DNA from: Modicisalibacter sp049808615
Lineage (GTDB): Bacteria; Pseudomonadota; Gammaproteobacteria; Pseudomonadales; Halomonadaceae
Reading direction: 5' to 3'
Length of the DNA stretch: 64,000 bases
Assembly: GCF_049808615.1 (NCBI RefSeq)
Contig: NZ_JBNCAN010000013.1
Span: 52,027 to 116,026, forward strand
Shown: positions 25,861 through 35,056 of the stretch, piece by piece
Layout of the letters: every line of letters begins with the position of its first letter
Numbering within the stretch: position 1 is the first letter of the stretch
Translations under genes and position numbers: made by a program
Notes under the pieces: generated by a model
Told to the model about the DNA's origin: nothing
Database searches by the model: none
Seen by the model: only the letters and a program-made list of their open reading frames with translations

Positions 25861-26904
25861 TCAGCTAGTCATCTCGAGTAGCGTATAGGGCGCCTCACAG
25901 GCGTAACGTTCGTCGCGTTCATCGATGTCTCCCAGCCCCATGTGTCGATCGTTGTCGTAGGCAACGAACAGCCGCGCCTTGTCCAGCACCGCCAGTCCTT
26001 CAGCCTTGTGCTCGAATTCCAGCGGAGCGCCCTCGGCATCGATGACCAACGCCGGCGACTTGTTGGCAGCGAAATCCTCAAGCGCCATCACCCACAGATA
26101 ACCGCCGATATGTTCGACGCCTTCGATCTCGGTCTCGAAACTGGTCAGCAGATAGAGTCGGTCATTAAAAGGGTCATACTCCAGGCTTGACAGCCCGCAG
26201 ACATGCCGCACCCCTTCGAATTGACCTGGGTCGAATCGATACAAGCTGCGCAGCTCATCGACGAATTCCAGGTTGCCATCAGCGGTGATCTTGTAATGCG
26301 CACCCACCACCCGGCACACGTACTCGAAGTCGTCGTGAGCATTGCCCTGCTCGCGCACCCCGAACAGCAGCAGGCCATCACCTTGTTTGCCGGGAATCGC
26401 CGCCAGCCCCTCGATCTTGTAGTAGGGCTTACCGATGGCGGCATTGAGTTTGCTGCGCAACTCCAGGGAGCCCTCGACACCGTCGCGCGGGTCCGGATCG
26501 ACGGTCTTCACCTTGTCCGGCTCGCCCAGCGGCCAGATCAGCAGGTGATTGTAGTCGTTGAGGTCATGACTCTCGTTATCGATGCGATCGAAGCCGGTAG
26601 TAGCCAGCACGTATTTACCGTCCGCGGTCAACGCGAAATCCTCGTACTTGGTCGCCCGGGCGATGGGGCCGGCGGTGAAATATTCGAGGGTCGTGTCGTC
26701 GGGAATACCCTGATCGCTGATATCCATGGCGAATACCGCCGAGCGCTCGGCGCCGGGAATCGGCTTATCGCTGGCGAGAATCAAGCGCTGGCCATCGTAG
26801 ACCACCGCCGAGACCTCGACATTGACGAGCCGATCCTGCTCATCGCGCAGGCCCGTGGGAAAGCAATGCATGGTACCGTGGGAAAGGATCGTGGCCTGGG
26901 TCAT
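25861..26904 (-). CDS. Hypothetical protein, probable beta-propeller
   Basis: 347 residues without a signal peptide. Repeated four-strand-like blade patterns (VSAVVYDGQRLILASDKP, YEDFALTADGKYVLATTGFD, GLAAIPGKQGDGLLLFGVRE, GLSSLEYDPFNDRLYLLTS, KAEGLAVLDKARLFVAYDND) suggest a five- or six-bladed propeller related to phytase-like or DUF3616-type proteins; this is inference from pattern. The ATG at 26904 has AAGAGGC 6 bases upstream. Acidic surface residues fit a halophile cytoplasmic protein. Converges on the voltage-sensor-like gene and stands alone. Function unknown. Confidence 0.8.
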   Translation of the reverse strand: MTQATILSHGTMHCFPTGLRDEQDRLVNVEVSAVVYDGQRLILASDKPIPGAERSAVFAMDISDQGIPDDTTLEYFTAGPIARATKYEDFALTADGKYVLATTGFDRIDNESHDLNDYNHLLIWPLGEPDKVKTVDPDPRDGVEGSLELRSKLNAAIGKPYYKIEGLAAIPGKQGDGLLLFGVREQGNAHDDFEYVCRVVGAHYKITADGNLEFVDELRSLYRFDPGQFEGVRHVCGLSSLEYDPFNDRLYLLTSFETEIEGVEHIGGYLWVMALEDFAANKSPALVIDAEGAPLEFEHKAEGLAVLDKARLFVAYDNDRHMGLGDIDERDERYACEAPYTLLEMTS

Positions 26905-27148
26905 GGATGCCTCTTGGCTAGCGAATTTTATCTAAAACTGCGGGTTCGACACCTCGAATGCAAGTCGGGGGCATGATCAAAATACACGACCCAAGTTATA
27001 CTTTGGCTGGCGAATCGGCACGGCCTTACATACATTAATAGTGTTTTTTCCAATCCACTCTGCCCATGGACAGCATTCAGCCGGCTAAAACAAGCTCAAT
27101 AAAAGTAAACACTCAATAGTGAACCAAACGGTCGTTGAACTTTTTTTC
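26905..27148. other. Promoter region between divergent genes
   Basis: AT-rich towards the + strand gene. TTATACTTT near 26997 and TACATTAATAG near 27033 could serve promoter functions; no defined site is supported. Confidence 0.3.
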
Positions 27149-28381
27149 ATGAATAAAAACGAAGAATTCGCAGGGGTCACCGTACTGTTCGCGCGTCAGC
27201 CGATTTATGACCGCCAACATCAGCTTGCCGGCTGCGAGCTGCTGTTTCGCCCCTGCCCCCGAACCGAAGCGCTGACCGAACCGTTCGATGGCGATCTGGC
27301 CACCCGCCAGGTGCTACGCAATGCCTTCGCCCATACCGATATTCGCACGGTGTGCGAGCAGACACCGGCCTATATCAACTTCACGGCCAATGCCTTGAAG
27401 GCAGAGATTCCCTTTGATCCAGGTGACATCGTCATCGAAATCCTCGAAACCGTCGAGGCAAACGACGAGGTCATCACCGCGATCGAGGATTACAAGACAC
27501 GGGGCTACACCATCGCGCTTGACGACTATCGCTTGAAGAGTGCCAATCATCCGCTGCTGGCCCTCGCCGATATCGTCAAGCTCGACTATCCGCAGTACAG
27601 CGCCGAGGAATTCACGTCACTGGTAACGGAACTACGGCATCACTATCCTCACCTGACGCTACTCGCCGAGAAGATCGAAACCCAGGAAGACTTCTTGAGT
27701 TGCCGGCAGGCGGGCTGTGATCTTTTCCAGGGGTACTATCTGGCCCGGCCCTCGAAGGTCGAGCGTGAGCGGTTACCGAGTGAGCACTTCGCGCTATTGC
27801 AGCTCCTCGCCGAGCTCAACCGCATCGACGCTAATGCAAAAGAACTCGCCAAGACCATCGACAACGACGCCTTTCTAAAGCGAGAGCTTTTAAACGTCGT
27901 CAATAGTGACTATTACTCCTGTCGCGATAAAATGACTTCAGCGTCGATGGCCATCGACGCTCTAGGTGTACGCCGCGTTCGCAACCTGGCCAGCATGCTG
28001 GCATTGAGCAAGCTGGACGACGCCCCCCATTCGCTGCAACGTCTTGCCTTGAACCGGGGACAGTTGTGTCAGGGGCTTGCCGATCATCTCGGCGGAGAAC
28101 CGATTTCAGGATTCACGGTAGGTCTGTTTTCCATTCTGGGTGCTTTCTTTAAAAGCTCACTGGAGGACATTTTCGACAATTTGCCACTGCCAGCAGTGCT
28201 CAAGGAGGCTATTCTCGAACAGCGTGGCATCATGGGGCTGATGCTGGCAACGACATTGCAACTCGAGCAGGGTAATCTTGACGATCTCGACTGGCCGGCC
28301 CTTGCCGAATACGGCCTGTCTCCGGATAAAGTCAGCCAGGCTCAGCAGCGAGCCGTTGAAAATAGCGACGCGTTTTTATGA
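27149..28381 (+). CDS. EAL-HDOD signalling protein (first copy)
   Basis: 410 residues. The N-terminal EAL-like domain (about 10-215) keeps ELLFR (Glu30), NFTANAL, EILETVE, ALDDYRL, VKLDYP, AEKIET and LFQGYYLARP, so most cyclic-di-GMP phosphodiesterase landmarks are present, but the DFGTG loop is replaced by DYRLK. The C-terminal HDOD domain (about 220-390) contains LLNVVNSDYY and RRVRNLASMLALSKLDD. Start: the ATG at 27149 is chosen over a GTG at 27119 because it gives exactly the length and N-terminus of the paralogue at 29217. This architecture (YuxH type) is usually a c-di-GMP-responsive adaptor. Followed by a LysE-type exporter and its own paralogue. Confidence 0.92.
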   Translation: MNKNEEFAGVTVLFARQPIYDRQHQLAGCELLFRPCPRTEALTEPFDGDLATRQVLRNAFAHTDIRTVCEQTPAYINFTANALKAEIPFDPGDIVIEILETVEANDEVITAIEDYKTRGYTIALDDYRLKSANHPLLALADIVKLDYPQYSAEEFTSLVTELRHHYPHLTLLAEKIETQEDFLSCRQAGCDLFQGYYLARPSKVERERLPSEHFALLQLLAELNRIDANAKELAKTIDNDAFLKRELLNVVNSDYYSCRDKMTSASMAIDALGVRRVRNLASMLALSKLDDAPHSLQRLALNRGQLCQGLADHLGGEPISGFTVGLFSILGAFFKSSLEDIFDNLPLPAVLKEAILEQRGIMGLMLATTLQLEQGNLDDLDWPALAEYGLSPDKVSQAQQRAVENSDAFL

Positions 28382-28403
28382 TCGTCTGTACAGCATGCCA
28401 GGG

Positions 28404-28440
28404 GGTCGCTCGATTGGAAGTTTAAACCCTCAAAGCGACC
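28404..28440 (+). terminator. Weak hairpin after the first EAL-HDOD gene
   Basis: GGTCGCT (28404-28410) can pair with AGCGACC (28434-28440) across a 23-base loop. No T-run follows, so termination is uncertain. Confidence 0.25.
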
Positions 28441-28523
28441 CTACACCTGCTTGGATTGCCTCCTTTTATTGTCAATAGAGGCCTCTTCCGGTTATTCCGC
28501 TTGAACTACATGGATACAAATCA

Positions 28524-29126
28524 ATGGAAAGTCTGGCTTTTCTCGGGCCGGCCGCCTTGTACATGGTCTCGATGACCATCACCCCGGGTCCCAACAACGT
28601 GATGCTGACGGCCTCCGGGGCCAATTACGGCTATTGGCGTACCCTGCCGCATATTCTTGGCATCATGGCCGGTTGCTTCGTGCTGTTCTCGTCCATCGCG
28701 CTGGGTCTCGGCCTGCTGTTCGAACGCTATCCGCTGTTTCAGACCCTGCTCAAGATCGTCGGTAGCCTCTATCTGCTCTATCTGGCCTGGAAGATTGCCA
28801 ATGCACCGCCGCCGGACTTGAACCTGCCGAGACAAGGGCGGCCTCTGACCTTCTGGCAAGCCGCCGGTTTTCAGTTCGCCAATCCCAAGGCCTGGGTCAT
28901 GGGACTGGCATTGATGGCAGGGTTTCTGCCGGAAGGGGGGAGTATCTGGGTAAACGCGCTCCTGCTGGCCGGCTTCGCGGAACTGATCGCGCTACCATGC
29001 ATCTCATTATGGGCAGGTTTCGGCATGGCTATTGGTCGGCTTTTGCATAGCGCCCATAGCTGGCGCATCTTCAACGGCGTTATGGGCATGATGACCGCCG
29101 CCTGCGTCGTGTTCATTCTCGACTAA
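28524..29126 (+). CDS. LysE/RhtB-family amino-acid exporter
   Basis: 200-residue membrane protein of the LysE superfamily exporting amino acids. The family N-terminus MVSMTITPGPNNVMLTASG (about 14-32) is textbook, followed by GYWRTLPHILGIMAG, a GSLYLLYLAWKIA helix (about 80-92) and FQFANPKAWVMGLALMAGF (about 116-134). Five or six membrane helices. The ATG at 28524 has no strong ribosome site. It sits between the two EAL-HDOD genes in the same direction; whether this is functional or the by-product of a duplication is unclear. Substrate unknown. Confidence 0.92.
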   Translation: MESLAFLGPAALYMVSMTITPGPNNVMLTASGANYGYWRTLPHILGIMAGCFVLFSSIALGLGLLFERYPLFQTLLKIVGSLYLLYLAWKIANAPPPDLNLPRQGRPLTFWQAAGFQFANPKAWVMGLALMAGFLPEGGSIWVNALLLAGFAELIALPCISLWAGFGMAIGRLLHSAHSWRIFNGVMGMMTAACVVFILD

Positions 29127-29216
29127 AAATACTCTTACGCGATCTCTTAAAGGTCTCACAGCCCTAGCCGATACTAATGAACAACTATCGATCTTTTGGT
29201 CATCGGATTTGTTTCA

Positions 29217-30449
29217 ATGGATAAACCAGCAGTATCCGGCGCCACGACCGTGCTGTTTGCGCGTCAGCCCATCTACGATCGCAAGCATCAGCTCGCCGGC
29301 TGCGAACTGTTGTTTCGCCCTTGTGCCGACATCAACGCCTTCGTCGAACCTTTCGATGGCGATCTCGCCACGCATCAGGTGATGATCAGCGCCTTCACCG
29401 AAACCAATATTCGCGATGTGTGCGAGAACACCCCTGCGTTCATCAACTTCACCGCCAATACGCTGCAGGCAGAAATACCCTTCAACCCTAGCGAGATGAT
29501 CATCGAGATTCTCGAGACCGTGGAACCCAGCGAGGAGGTGTTAGCCGCCATTCGCCGCCGCAAGCTACAGAACTACAAGATCGCTCTGGATGATTATCGC
29601 TTGAAAACTGCCGATCATCCGCTGCTGCCTTACGCGGATATCGTCAAGGTCGACTATCCCCATTTCGAGGCGGATGAACTGATGCGAGTGGTGACGCTCT
29701 TGAAGCGCGCGTATCCCACGTTGACGATACTGGCGGAAAAGATCGAGACCCATGAAGACTTTCAGTGCAGCCAGCAGGCGGGCTGCGATCTCTTCCAGGG
29801 CTATTACCTGGCCAAGCCGGCGCCGATACAAGGCCAGCGCATGGCGCAAAGCCGCCTGGACGTATTGCAGCTGCTGGCAGAACTCAATCGTGACGATGCC
29901 AGCATTCGCGAATTGACCGACACCATCCAGCGTGACGCCTTCATGAGTGTGCGACTGATGAAAATGGTGAACAGCGCCTATTATCAACGCGCCCAGGATA
30001 TCACCTCGGTGCAGACCGCTGTAGCGCTACTCGGCCAGCGCCGTATTCGCAACCTGGCCAGCATGCTGGCGTTGACCAAGCTCGACGATAAACCCCATGC
30101 GCTGCAGAAGCTGGCCTTGACCCGCGGTTATCTATGCGAAGGATTGGCCGCCAACCTTGCCGATGACTCGATATCCGGCTTTACCATCGGCCTGTTTTCT
30201 TGCCTGGACGCCTTTTTCGACCGTTCGCTGGAGAGTGTTCTTAACGAACTGCCGCTACATACCTCGCTCAAGGAAGCCATTCTCGAACATAAAGGCCCCA
30301 TGGGGCTGATCCTGGCAACGGCATTGCACATCGAACGCGGTGAGTTGGAGGCCATCGATTGGTCGGCACTCAATGCACTTGGCATGCCCCCGGAACGTCT
30401 CAGCCATGCCCAGCAATCTGCCATCGAGGCCGCCAACGCACAGTTATAA
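29217..30449 (+). CDS. EAL-HDOD signalling protein (second copy)
   Basis: Paralogue of the protein at 27149 and exactly the same length (410 residues). The ATG at 29217 (MDKPAVSGATTVLFARQPIY) aligns with the other copy from the first residue. EAL-like landmarks: CELLFRP, NFTANTL, MIIEILETVE, ALDDYRLK, VKVDYP (Val replaces Leu of VKLD), LAEKIETHEDF and LFQGYYLAKP. HDOD part: LMKMVNSAYYQRAQD and RRIRNLASMLALTKLDD. Most substitutions lie in the HDOD linker and C-terminus, suggesting divergence of output rather than input. Probably a c-di-GMP-binding or degenerate phosphodiesterase adaptor. Converges on the I78 lipoprotein gene (23 bp between stops). Confidence 0.92.
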   Translation: MDKPAVSGATTVLFARQPIYDRKHQLAGCELLFRPCADINAFVEPFDGDLATHQVMISAFTETNIRDVCENTPAFINFTANTLQAEIPFNPSEMIIEILETVEPSEEVLAAIRRRKLQNYKIALDDYRLKTADHPLLPYADIVKVDYPHFEADELMRVVTLLKRAYPTLTILAEKIETHEDFQCSQQAGCDLFQGYYLAKPAPIQGQRMAQSRLDVLQLLAELNRDDASIRELTDTIQRDAFMSVRLMKMVNSAYYQRAQDITSVQTAVALLGQRRIRNLASMLALTKLDDKPHALQKLALTRGYLCEGLAANLADDSISGFTIGLFSCLDAFFDRSLESVLNELPLHTSLKEAILEHKGPMGLILATALHIERGELEAIDWSALNALGMPPERLSHAQQSAIEAANAQL

Positions 30450-30472
30450 GCCTAAATACTGCCTCATCTGTC

Positions 30473-30793
30473 TCAACCGCAGCGCAGATCACTGATGCGG
30501 CCATCCTCGTCCAGGTAGATGTTCAATCGCTCCTGGCGATAATCAAGGGTGAAAGGCTGTCCCGGTTCGAGCACTCGGGCGCTCTCTGCTCCGCTCTGAG
30601 CGGTCAATACTTGGCGCAGGGCATCACTGTGATTTTGTCCGATATAGGTTTGCACCGCGCTGACATCGCACTGCTCATTGTCACCCGGCCCCCTCATGGA
30701 TGGCGGGCGCGGCGCATCCTCTGCGGCGGGCCCACTCGCGCAGCCAGCCATCGACGCCGCCAGCCATAGTCCTAATGCCAAATGTTTGATCAT
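30473..30793 (-). CDS. I78-family peptidase inhibitor lipoprotein
   Basis: 106-residue lipoprotein. Signal and lipobox: MIKHLALGLWLAASMAGC with Cys18 as the lipidation site. The mature part matches the I78 inhibitor family: a Cys near the start (NEQCDVSAVQTYIGQ), ARVLEPGQPFTLDYRQERLN (about 72-91) and the ending DEDGRISDLRCG, the two cysteines forming the family disulphide. Such proteins inhibit serine peptidases (the Aspergillus elastase inhibitor is the founding example) and probably protect the envelope. AAAAGGAAAACAAT precedes the ATG at 30793. Stands alone. Confidence 0.88.
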   Translation of the reverse strand: MIKHLALGLWLAASMAGCASGPAAEDAPRPPSMRGPGDNEQCDVSAVQTYIGQNHSDALRQVLTAQSGAESARVLEPGQPFTLDYRQERLNIYLDEDGRISDLRCG

Positions 30794-30998
30794 ATTGTTT
30801 TCCTTTTGCTACAACCTGTTCTTTTCGTACATCGCCAACCTAACGCACATCGTTAACGTACTGAATAGTGGTCATTCACATTCAGGATAGGCTAGTCTGG
30901 GTAGCGAGCAGGACAAGGATGGCCAAATCAGGCGAATCGCTTCGGCCAAGGTCGTCATATTCCACGTTTGAATCGCACTGTGAAGAGGATGAAAGCTT

Positions 30999-31916
30999 AT
31001 GCTCAGGTTCGCTAACTTGATGGGTATCGCCTTGGGAACGACGTTGACCCTGAGCCCTGCACTCGCTGCAGACCCCCTACGGGTTGCCTCGAAGATCGAT
31101 ACCGAAGGGGCGCTGCTCGGCAATATGGTCATCGCACTCCTGGAAAATAATGACTACCCGGTGGAGAACAAGCTGCAGCTGGGCCCAACGAATATCGTAC
31201 GCACGGCACTGCTCGAGAACCAGATCGACATGTATCCCGAGTACACCGGCAACGGCGCCTTCTTTACCGACACCGTCGATGACACCGCCTGGAAGGATCT
31301 CGACAAGGGTTACGAGAAGATCCGTCAGACGGATCTCGAAGAAAATGGCCTGGTCTGGCTGCCTCCGGCACCGGCCAACAACACCTGGGCCATCGCCCTA
31401 CGCGAGGATCTGGCCAAGGAGAAAGACCTCAAGACCATGGAAGACTTCGGCAAGTGGGTCAGCAACGGTGGCGAGGTCAAGCTGGCGGCCTCGGCGGAAT
31501 TCGTCGATAGCGAAGCCGCATTACCCAGCTTCCAACAGGCTTACGACTTTGAATTGAGCCAGGATCAGCTACTGGTGCTTTCCGGCGGCAACACCGCCGC
31601 CACCATCCGCGCGGCAGCCGAGGGCACCAGCGGCACCAATGCGGCCATGGTCTATGGCACCGACGGCGCCATTCAGCCCGCCGGGTTACGGGTCATGGAC
31701 GATACCCAGGGCGTGCAGATGGTTTATGCGCCCACGATCGTCCTGCGCCAGTCCGTACTCGAGGCCAATCCCAAACTCGAAGAGCTGTTTGCCCCGGTTC
31801 TCGACTCCCTGGACCGGGAGACGCTGCAAGAGCTCAACAGTCGCATCCAAGTCGATGGGCAACCCGCCAAGCAAGTCGCCCAGGACTATTTGAAAGAGAA
31901 TGACTTCCTGAAATAA
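30999..31916 (+). CDS. osmF: Osmoprotectant ABC transporter, substrate-binding protein
   Basis: Periplasmic binding protein of the OsmF/YehZ (OpuC-like) group, 305 residues, the length of E. coli OsmF. Signal peptide MLRFANLMGIALGTTLTL...ALA|ADP. The mature part begins with the family pattern LRVASKIDTEGALLGNMV, then QIDMYPEYTGNGAFF (about 77-91), the quaternary-amine receptor motif, and PANNTWAIALRED (about 123-135). It receives glycine betaine or related compatible solutes, although E. coli Yeh has low affinity. GAGGATGAAAGCTT precedes the ATG. First gene of a tightly packed four-gene operon. Confidence 0.92.
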   Translation: MLRFANLMGIALGTTLTLSPALAADPLRVASKIDTEGALLGNMVIALLENNDYPVENKLQLGPTNIVRTALLENQIDMYPEYTGNGAFFTDTVDDTAWKDLDKGYEKIRQTDLEENGLVWLPPAPANNTWAIALREDLAKEKDLKTMEDFGKWVSNGGEVKLAASAEFVDSEAALPSFQQAYDFELSQDQLLVLSGGNTAATIRAAAEGTSGTNAAMVYGTDGAIQPAGLRVMDDTQGVQMVYAPTIVLRQSVLEANPKLEELFAPVLDSLDRETLQELNSRIQVDGQPAKQVAQDYLKENDFLK

Positions 31917-31930
31917 GGATTCGGCTCAAG

Positions 31931-33133
31931 GTGTTGTCGAGAAAGGTGTCCAATGGACGGACCGACAGTCTGGTAGCCAATCGAGTGCTGCTGACCCTGG
32001 TGGTGGCTGCGGTGATAGGCGCGGCACTACTCTCTTTTGTCGCCATGGCGCCCAACCGGCTCGTGTCGGGAGAGTCGGTCAATCTGATAGCGGCCCTGCG
32101 GCCCTGGCAGTGGATAACCCTGATCGTCTTGGCGGCATTGCTGACGCTGTGCGCCCTGTCGCGTCCGTTCGCCTCGCCGGGTGCGCATTATCTAGTATTG
32201 ACCGCGGCACCTTTATGGTTGGTGCTGGTGCTCTACGGGCTAGGCGACTATGCCGATCGAGCACTGCAGGAGGCCTCGGCGTCGGCTCGGGTCTCCCAAG
32301 GCGCGGCCTTCTGGATTCTGGTTTTCTGCCCGATCCTGATGATCGTGGATGCCTTTCAGCGTCTGCATACTCACCTGGGGCTACGTGGACTCTATACGCT
32401 GTTACTCGCCGCCGTGGTGGCCGCCCTATTCGCCCTGGGCCATTTCGATGGGCTGGCGATACTGCGCGAATATGCCAATAACCGCGATCTGTTCGCCGCG
32501 GAGTTCGTTACGCACCTACGCCTGATCGCCTCGGCGTTGGGCCCGGCATTGCTGATCGGCCTTCCGCTAGGCCTGCTCGCGCATCGTCGTGCCGGTACCC
32601 GCGGCCCGCTCTTCGGTGTGCTCAATTTCTTTCAAACGATCCCGTCGATTGCACTGTTCGCGCTGTTGGTCGCGCCGTTAGCCGCGTTGAGCGAGGCATT
32701 TCCGTTGCTGCGGGAGCTCGGCGTCAAAGGCATTGGGGCCACCCCTGCCATCATTGCGCTGATCATGTATGCCCTATTGCCCATCGTGCGTAATACCTAT
32801 GCCGGCTTTGATGGGGTCGCTGCCACGACGCTCGAGGCGGCACGGGGTATGGGCATGACGTCACGCCAGATCCTGTGGCGGGTCGAGATCCCCCTGGCCT
32901 TGCCGGTCATCCTCGCCGGGCTTCGCATCGTGACCGTGCAAGCTATCGGCCTGACCGTGGTGGCCGCCTTGATCGGCGCCGGGGGGCTCGGCGCCTTCAT
33001 CTTTCAGGGGCTCGGTCAATACGCCATCGATCTGGTGCTGCTGGGGGCGGTGCCAACCATCGCCCTGGCCGTGGTGGCGGATTTCATTCTGCAGATTCTG
33101 GTCGCATTGAGTAGACCCCCGGGGGCCCGATGA
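31931..33133 (+). CDS. yehY: Osmoprotectant ABC transporter, large permease
   Basis: 400-residue YehY-type permease. Unlike the smaller partner it has an N-terminal block of extra membrane helices (about 15-215) before the transport domain. The EAA loop reads TTLEAARGMGMTSRQILWRV (about 297-316), where the ATPase docks. The start is taken as the GTG at 31931, 15 bp after osmF, with AAGGA about 11 bases upstream; nearby GTG/TTG codons are possible alternatives. It ends in an ATGA overlap with the ATPase gene. Works with the permease at 34209. Confidence 0.88.
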   Translation: MLSRKVSNGRTDSLVANRVLLTLVVAAVIGAALLSFVAMAPNRLVSGESVNLIAALRPWQWITLIVLAALLTLCALSRPFASPGAHYLVLTAAPLWLVLVLYGLGDYADRALQEASASARVSQGAAFWILVFCPILMIVDAFQRLHTHLGLRGLYTLLLAAVVAALFALGHFDGLAILREYANNRDLFAAEFVTHLRLIASALGPALLIGLPLGLLAHRRAGTRGPLFGVLNFFQTIPSIALFALLVAPLAALSEAFPLLRELGVKGIGATPAIIALIMYALLPIVRNTYAGFDGVAATTLEAARGMGMTSRQILWRVEIPLALPVILAGLRIVTVQAIGLTVVAALIGAGGLGAFIFQGLGQYAIDLVLLGAVPTIALAVVADFILQILVALSRPPGAR

Positions 33134-34212
33134 TCGAGCTACAAGGATTGACCAAGACCTATGCCGGCAAGGACGTGGTCAAGGACGTCTCGCTGCGCAT
33201 CGAGAGTGGCGAATTTGGCGTACTGATCGGCCCCTCGGGCTGTGGTAAATCGACCACCCTGCGCATGATCAACCGTCTGATCCCGCTGACCCAAGGCCGC
33301 ATTTTCCTGGGGGATGAAGATGTCACCGAGCTGCCGGCGGAACAGTTGCGCCGACGCATCGGCTACGCCATCCAATCGACGGGGCTGTTTCCGCACTGGA
33401 CGGTGGCCCAGAACATCGCCGTGGTGCCGGGCCTGCTCAAATGGTCGAAGCAGCGCACCGCCGAACGGGTCGATGAACTGCTGAATCTGTTTCACTTGGA
33501 TGCCGGCGAGTTTCGTGACAAGTATCCGCATCAGCTCTCCGGCGGCCAGGCCCAGCGCGTCGGGGTCGCCCGGGCGCTGGCGGCGGACCCGGAGGTGCTG
33601 TTGATGGACGAGCCCTTCGGCGCCGTCGATCCGCTGACCCGAGATGTGCTGCAAAACGAGATGCTGCGGGTCCATCAGCAGACCGGCAAGACCATCGTCT
33701 TCGTCACCCACGACATGGACGAGGCGCTCAAACTGGCCTCGCGCATCGCCATCCTTAATGCCGGACGGCTGGTGCAGTACGACCGCCCCATCGAACTACT
33801 GACCCAGCCCGCCGACGATTTCGTGCGCAACTTCATCGGCAAGGCGGACCTGGGCCTTAAATTGCTGTCCCGGCGCTGGGTGTACCAGTATCAGCAGTCC
33901 GCCGAGATTCTAGAGCAACCCTCGTCCTTCGATCACGATCGTTCCTCGGTGGCCCACGGCTGGGAAGTCGATGAGCAGGGACGCCCACTATGCCTGCACG
34001 GCGGGCGTCTTTATGCTCAGGACGATGAACAGCGCACCCAAGTCACCCAGGAATGGAGCGCAACCCCGGACATGACCATGAAGGAAGCGCTATCACGGAT
34101 GGTCTGGTTTCGCGTCATGGTGTTGCCGGTTCTGGATAGCGAGGAACGCCTGATCGGTGAGGTCGCCATGGAGGGTGTCATGGGGCATGAACCTATAAGG
34201 CAAGAGTCATGA
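33130..34212 (+). CDS. yehX: Osmoprotectant ABC transporter, ATP-binding protein
   Basis: 360-residue ATPase of the ProV/OpuCA/YehX group. Walker A GPSGCGKSTT (about 35-44), Q-loop YAIQSTGLFPHW, signature LSGGQAQRVGVARAL (about 136-150), Walker B VLLMDEPFGAVD (about 157-168) and switch FVTHDMDEA. After the nucleotide-binding domain comes a divergent regulatory segment (about 245-360) in which CBS-like sequence is only partly recognisable. It overlaps both neighbours by ATGA (33130-33133 and 34209-34212), so all three are translationally coupled. Confidence 0.94.
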   Translation: MIELQGLTKTYAGKDVVKDVSLRIESGEFGVLIGPSGCGKSTTLRMINRLIPLTQGRIFLGDEDVTELPAEQLRRRIGYAIQSTGLFPHWTVAQNIAVVPGLLKWSKQRTAERVDELLNLFHLDAGEFRDKYPHQLSGGQAQRVGVARALAADPEVLLMDEPFGAVDPLTRDVLQNEMLRVHQQTGKTIVFVTHDMDEALKLASRIAILNAGRLVQYDRPIELLTQPADDFVRNFIGKADLGLKLLSRRWVYQYQQSAEILEQPSSFDHDRSSVAHGWEVDEQGRPLCLHGGRLYAQDDEQRTQVTQEWSATPDMTMKEALSRMVWFRVMVLPVLDSEERLIGEVAMEGVMGHEPIRQES

Positions 34213-34964
34213 AGGCAGTGGCCCTGCGCGCGCCGACACAGACCCGTACCTGGCTGCTGATCGCCTTGAGTGTCTTGCTGGTGGTGTTGGTGCTTTTCAT
34301 GGGAGAATTGAAGCCGCTGTTCGAGCTCGCCTTTCCGGATCTGAAGTCACCGCTTTACGATCGCGAGAGCTTCCTTCAACTGACCCTGGATCATCTACTG
34401 CTGGTATTGGTATCGTCGCTCATCTCGATCAGCGTCGGGGTGGGGGCTGGGTTATTCGTGACGCGCCACAGTGGCCGAGAATTCGAGCCGCTGGTGTCCT
34501 CTCTGGCAGCCATCGGCCAGACCTTTCCGCCCGCGGCGGTGCTCGCCATCGTCGTTCCTCTGGCGGGCTTCGGCTTCATACCCACCATCGTGGCCTTGAC
34601 GCTTTATGGCTTGTTACCGGTCGTACAGAACACCATCGCCGGATTGGGCACCGTGCCGGCCACCACCCTGGAAGCGGCCAAAGGCACCGGCATGAGCAGA
34701 CTGCAGATCCTGTTGCGGGTCGAATTGCCTTTGGCCATGCGCGTGATCATCGCCGGGGTGCGGGTCTCGGTGATCATCAATATCGGCACCGCCACCATCG
34801 GCTCGACGGTGGGCGCCCAGAGTCTGGGAACACCGATCATCGCCGGCCTGGTAGGCAATAATATCGCCTACGTGATTCAGGGCGCCGTACTGGTAGGGTT
34901 ACTGGCGATCGTGACCGACTTGTTTTTTGAACGTCTGGAGCGGCGTTTCAGCGTCGGAGCTTAG
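34209..34964 (+). CDS. yehW: Osmoprotectant ABC transporter, small permease
   Basis: 251-residue ProW-type permease with about six membrane helices. EAA loop TTLEAAKGTGMSRLQILLRV (about 155-174) and the family stretch NIGTATIGSTVGAQSLGTPI (about 195-214). Closes the osmF-yehYXW operon. Together with osmF and yehX it makes a complete betaine-type importer. A GC-rich hairpin lies 60 bp downstream, which may terminate both this operon and the convergent entericidin genes. Confidence 0.93.
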   Translation: MKAVALRAPTQTRTWLLIALSVLLVVLVLFMGELKPLFELAFPDLKSPLYDRESFLQLTLDHLLLVLVSSLISISVGVGAGLFVTRHSGREFEPLVSSLAAIGQTFPPAAVLAIVVPLAGFGFIPTIVALTLYGLLPVVQNTIAGLGTVPATTLEAAKGTGMSRLQILLRVELPLAMRVIIAGVRVSVIINIGTATIGSTVGAQSLGTPIIAGLVGNNIAYVIQGAVLVGLLAIVTDLFFERLERRFSVGA

Positions 34965-35019
34965 CGCCAGAGAGCGGTAGCAGGATACGAGTGGCTGTGC
35001 ACCAGAACACTTGCAAACA

Positions 35020-35050
35020 AAAACTTGCCGCCCGGGGTTACCGGGCGGCA
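35020..35050 (-). terminator. Rho-independent terminator of the entericidin genes
   Basis: Read on the minus strand: TGCCGCCCGG, a 5-base loop, CCGGGCGGCA, then AGTTTTTG. The perfect 10-bp GC stem is followed by a T-run, a classic terminator immediately after the stop at 35057; it may also help stop the osmoprotectant operon on the other strand. Confidence 0.85.
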
Positions 35051-35056
35051 GGTTGA

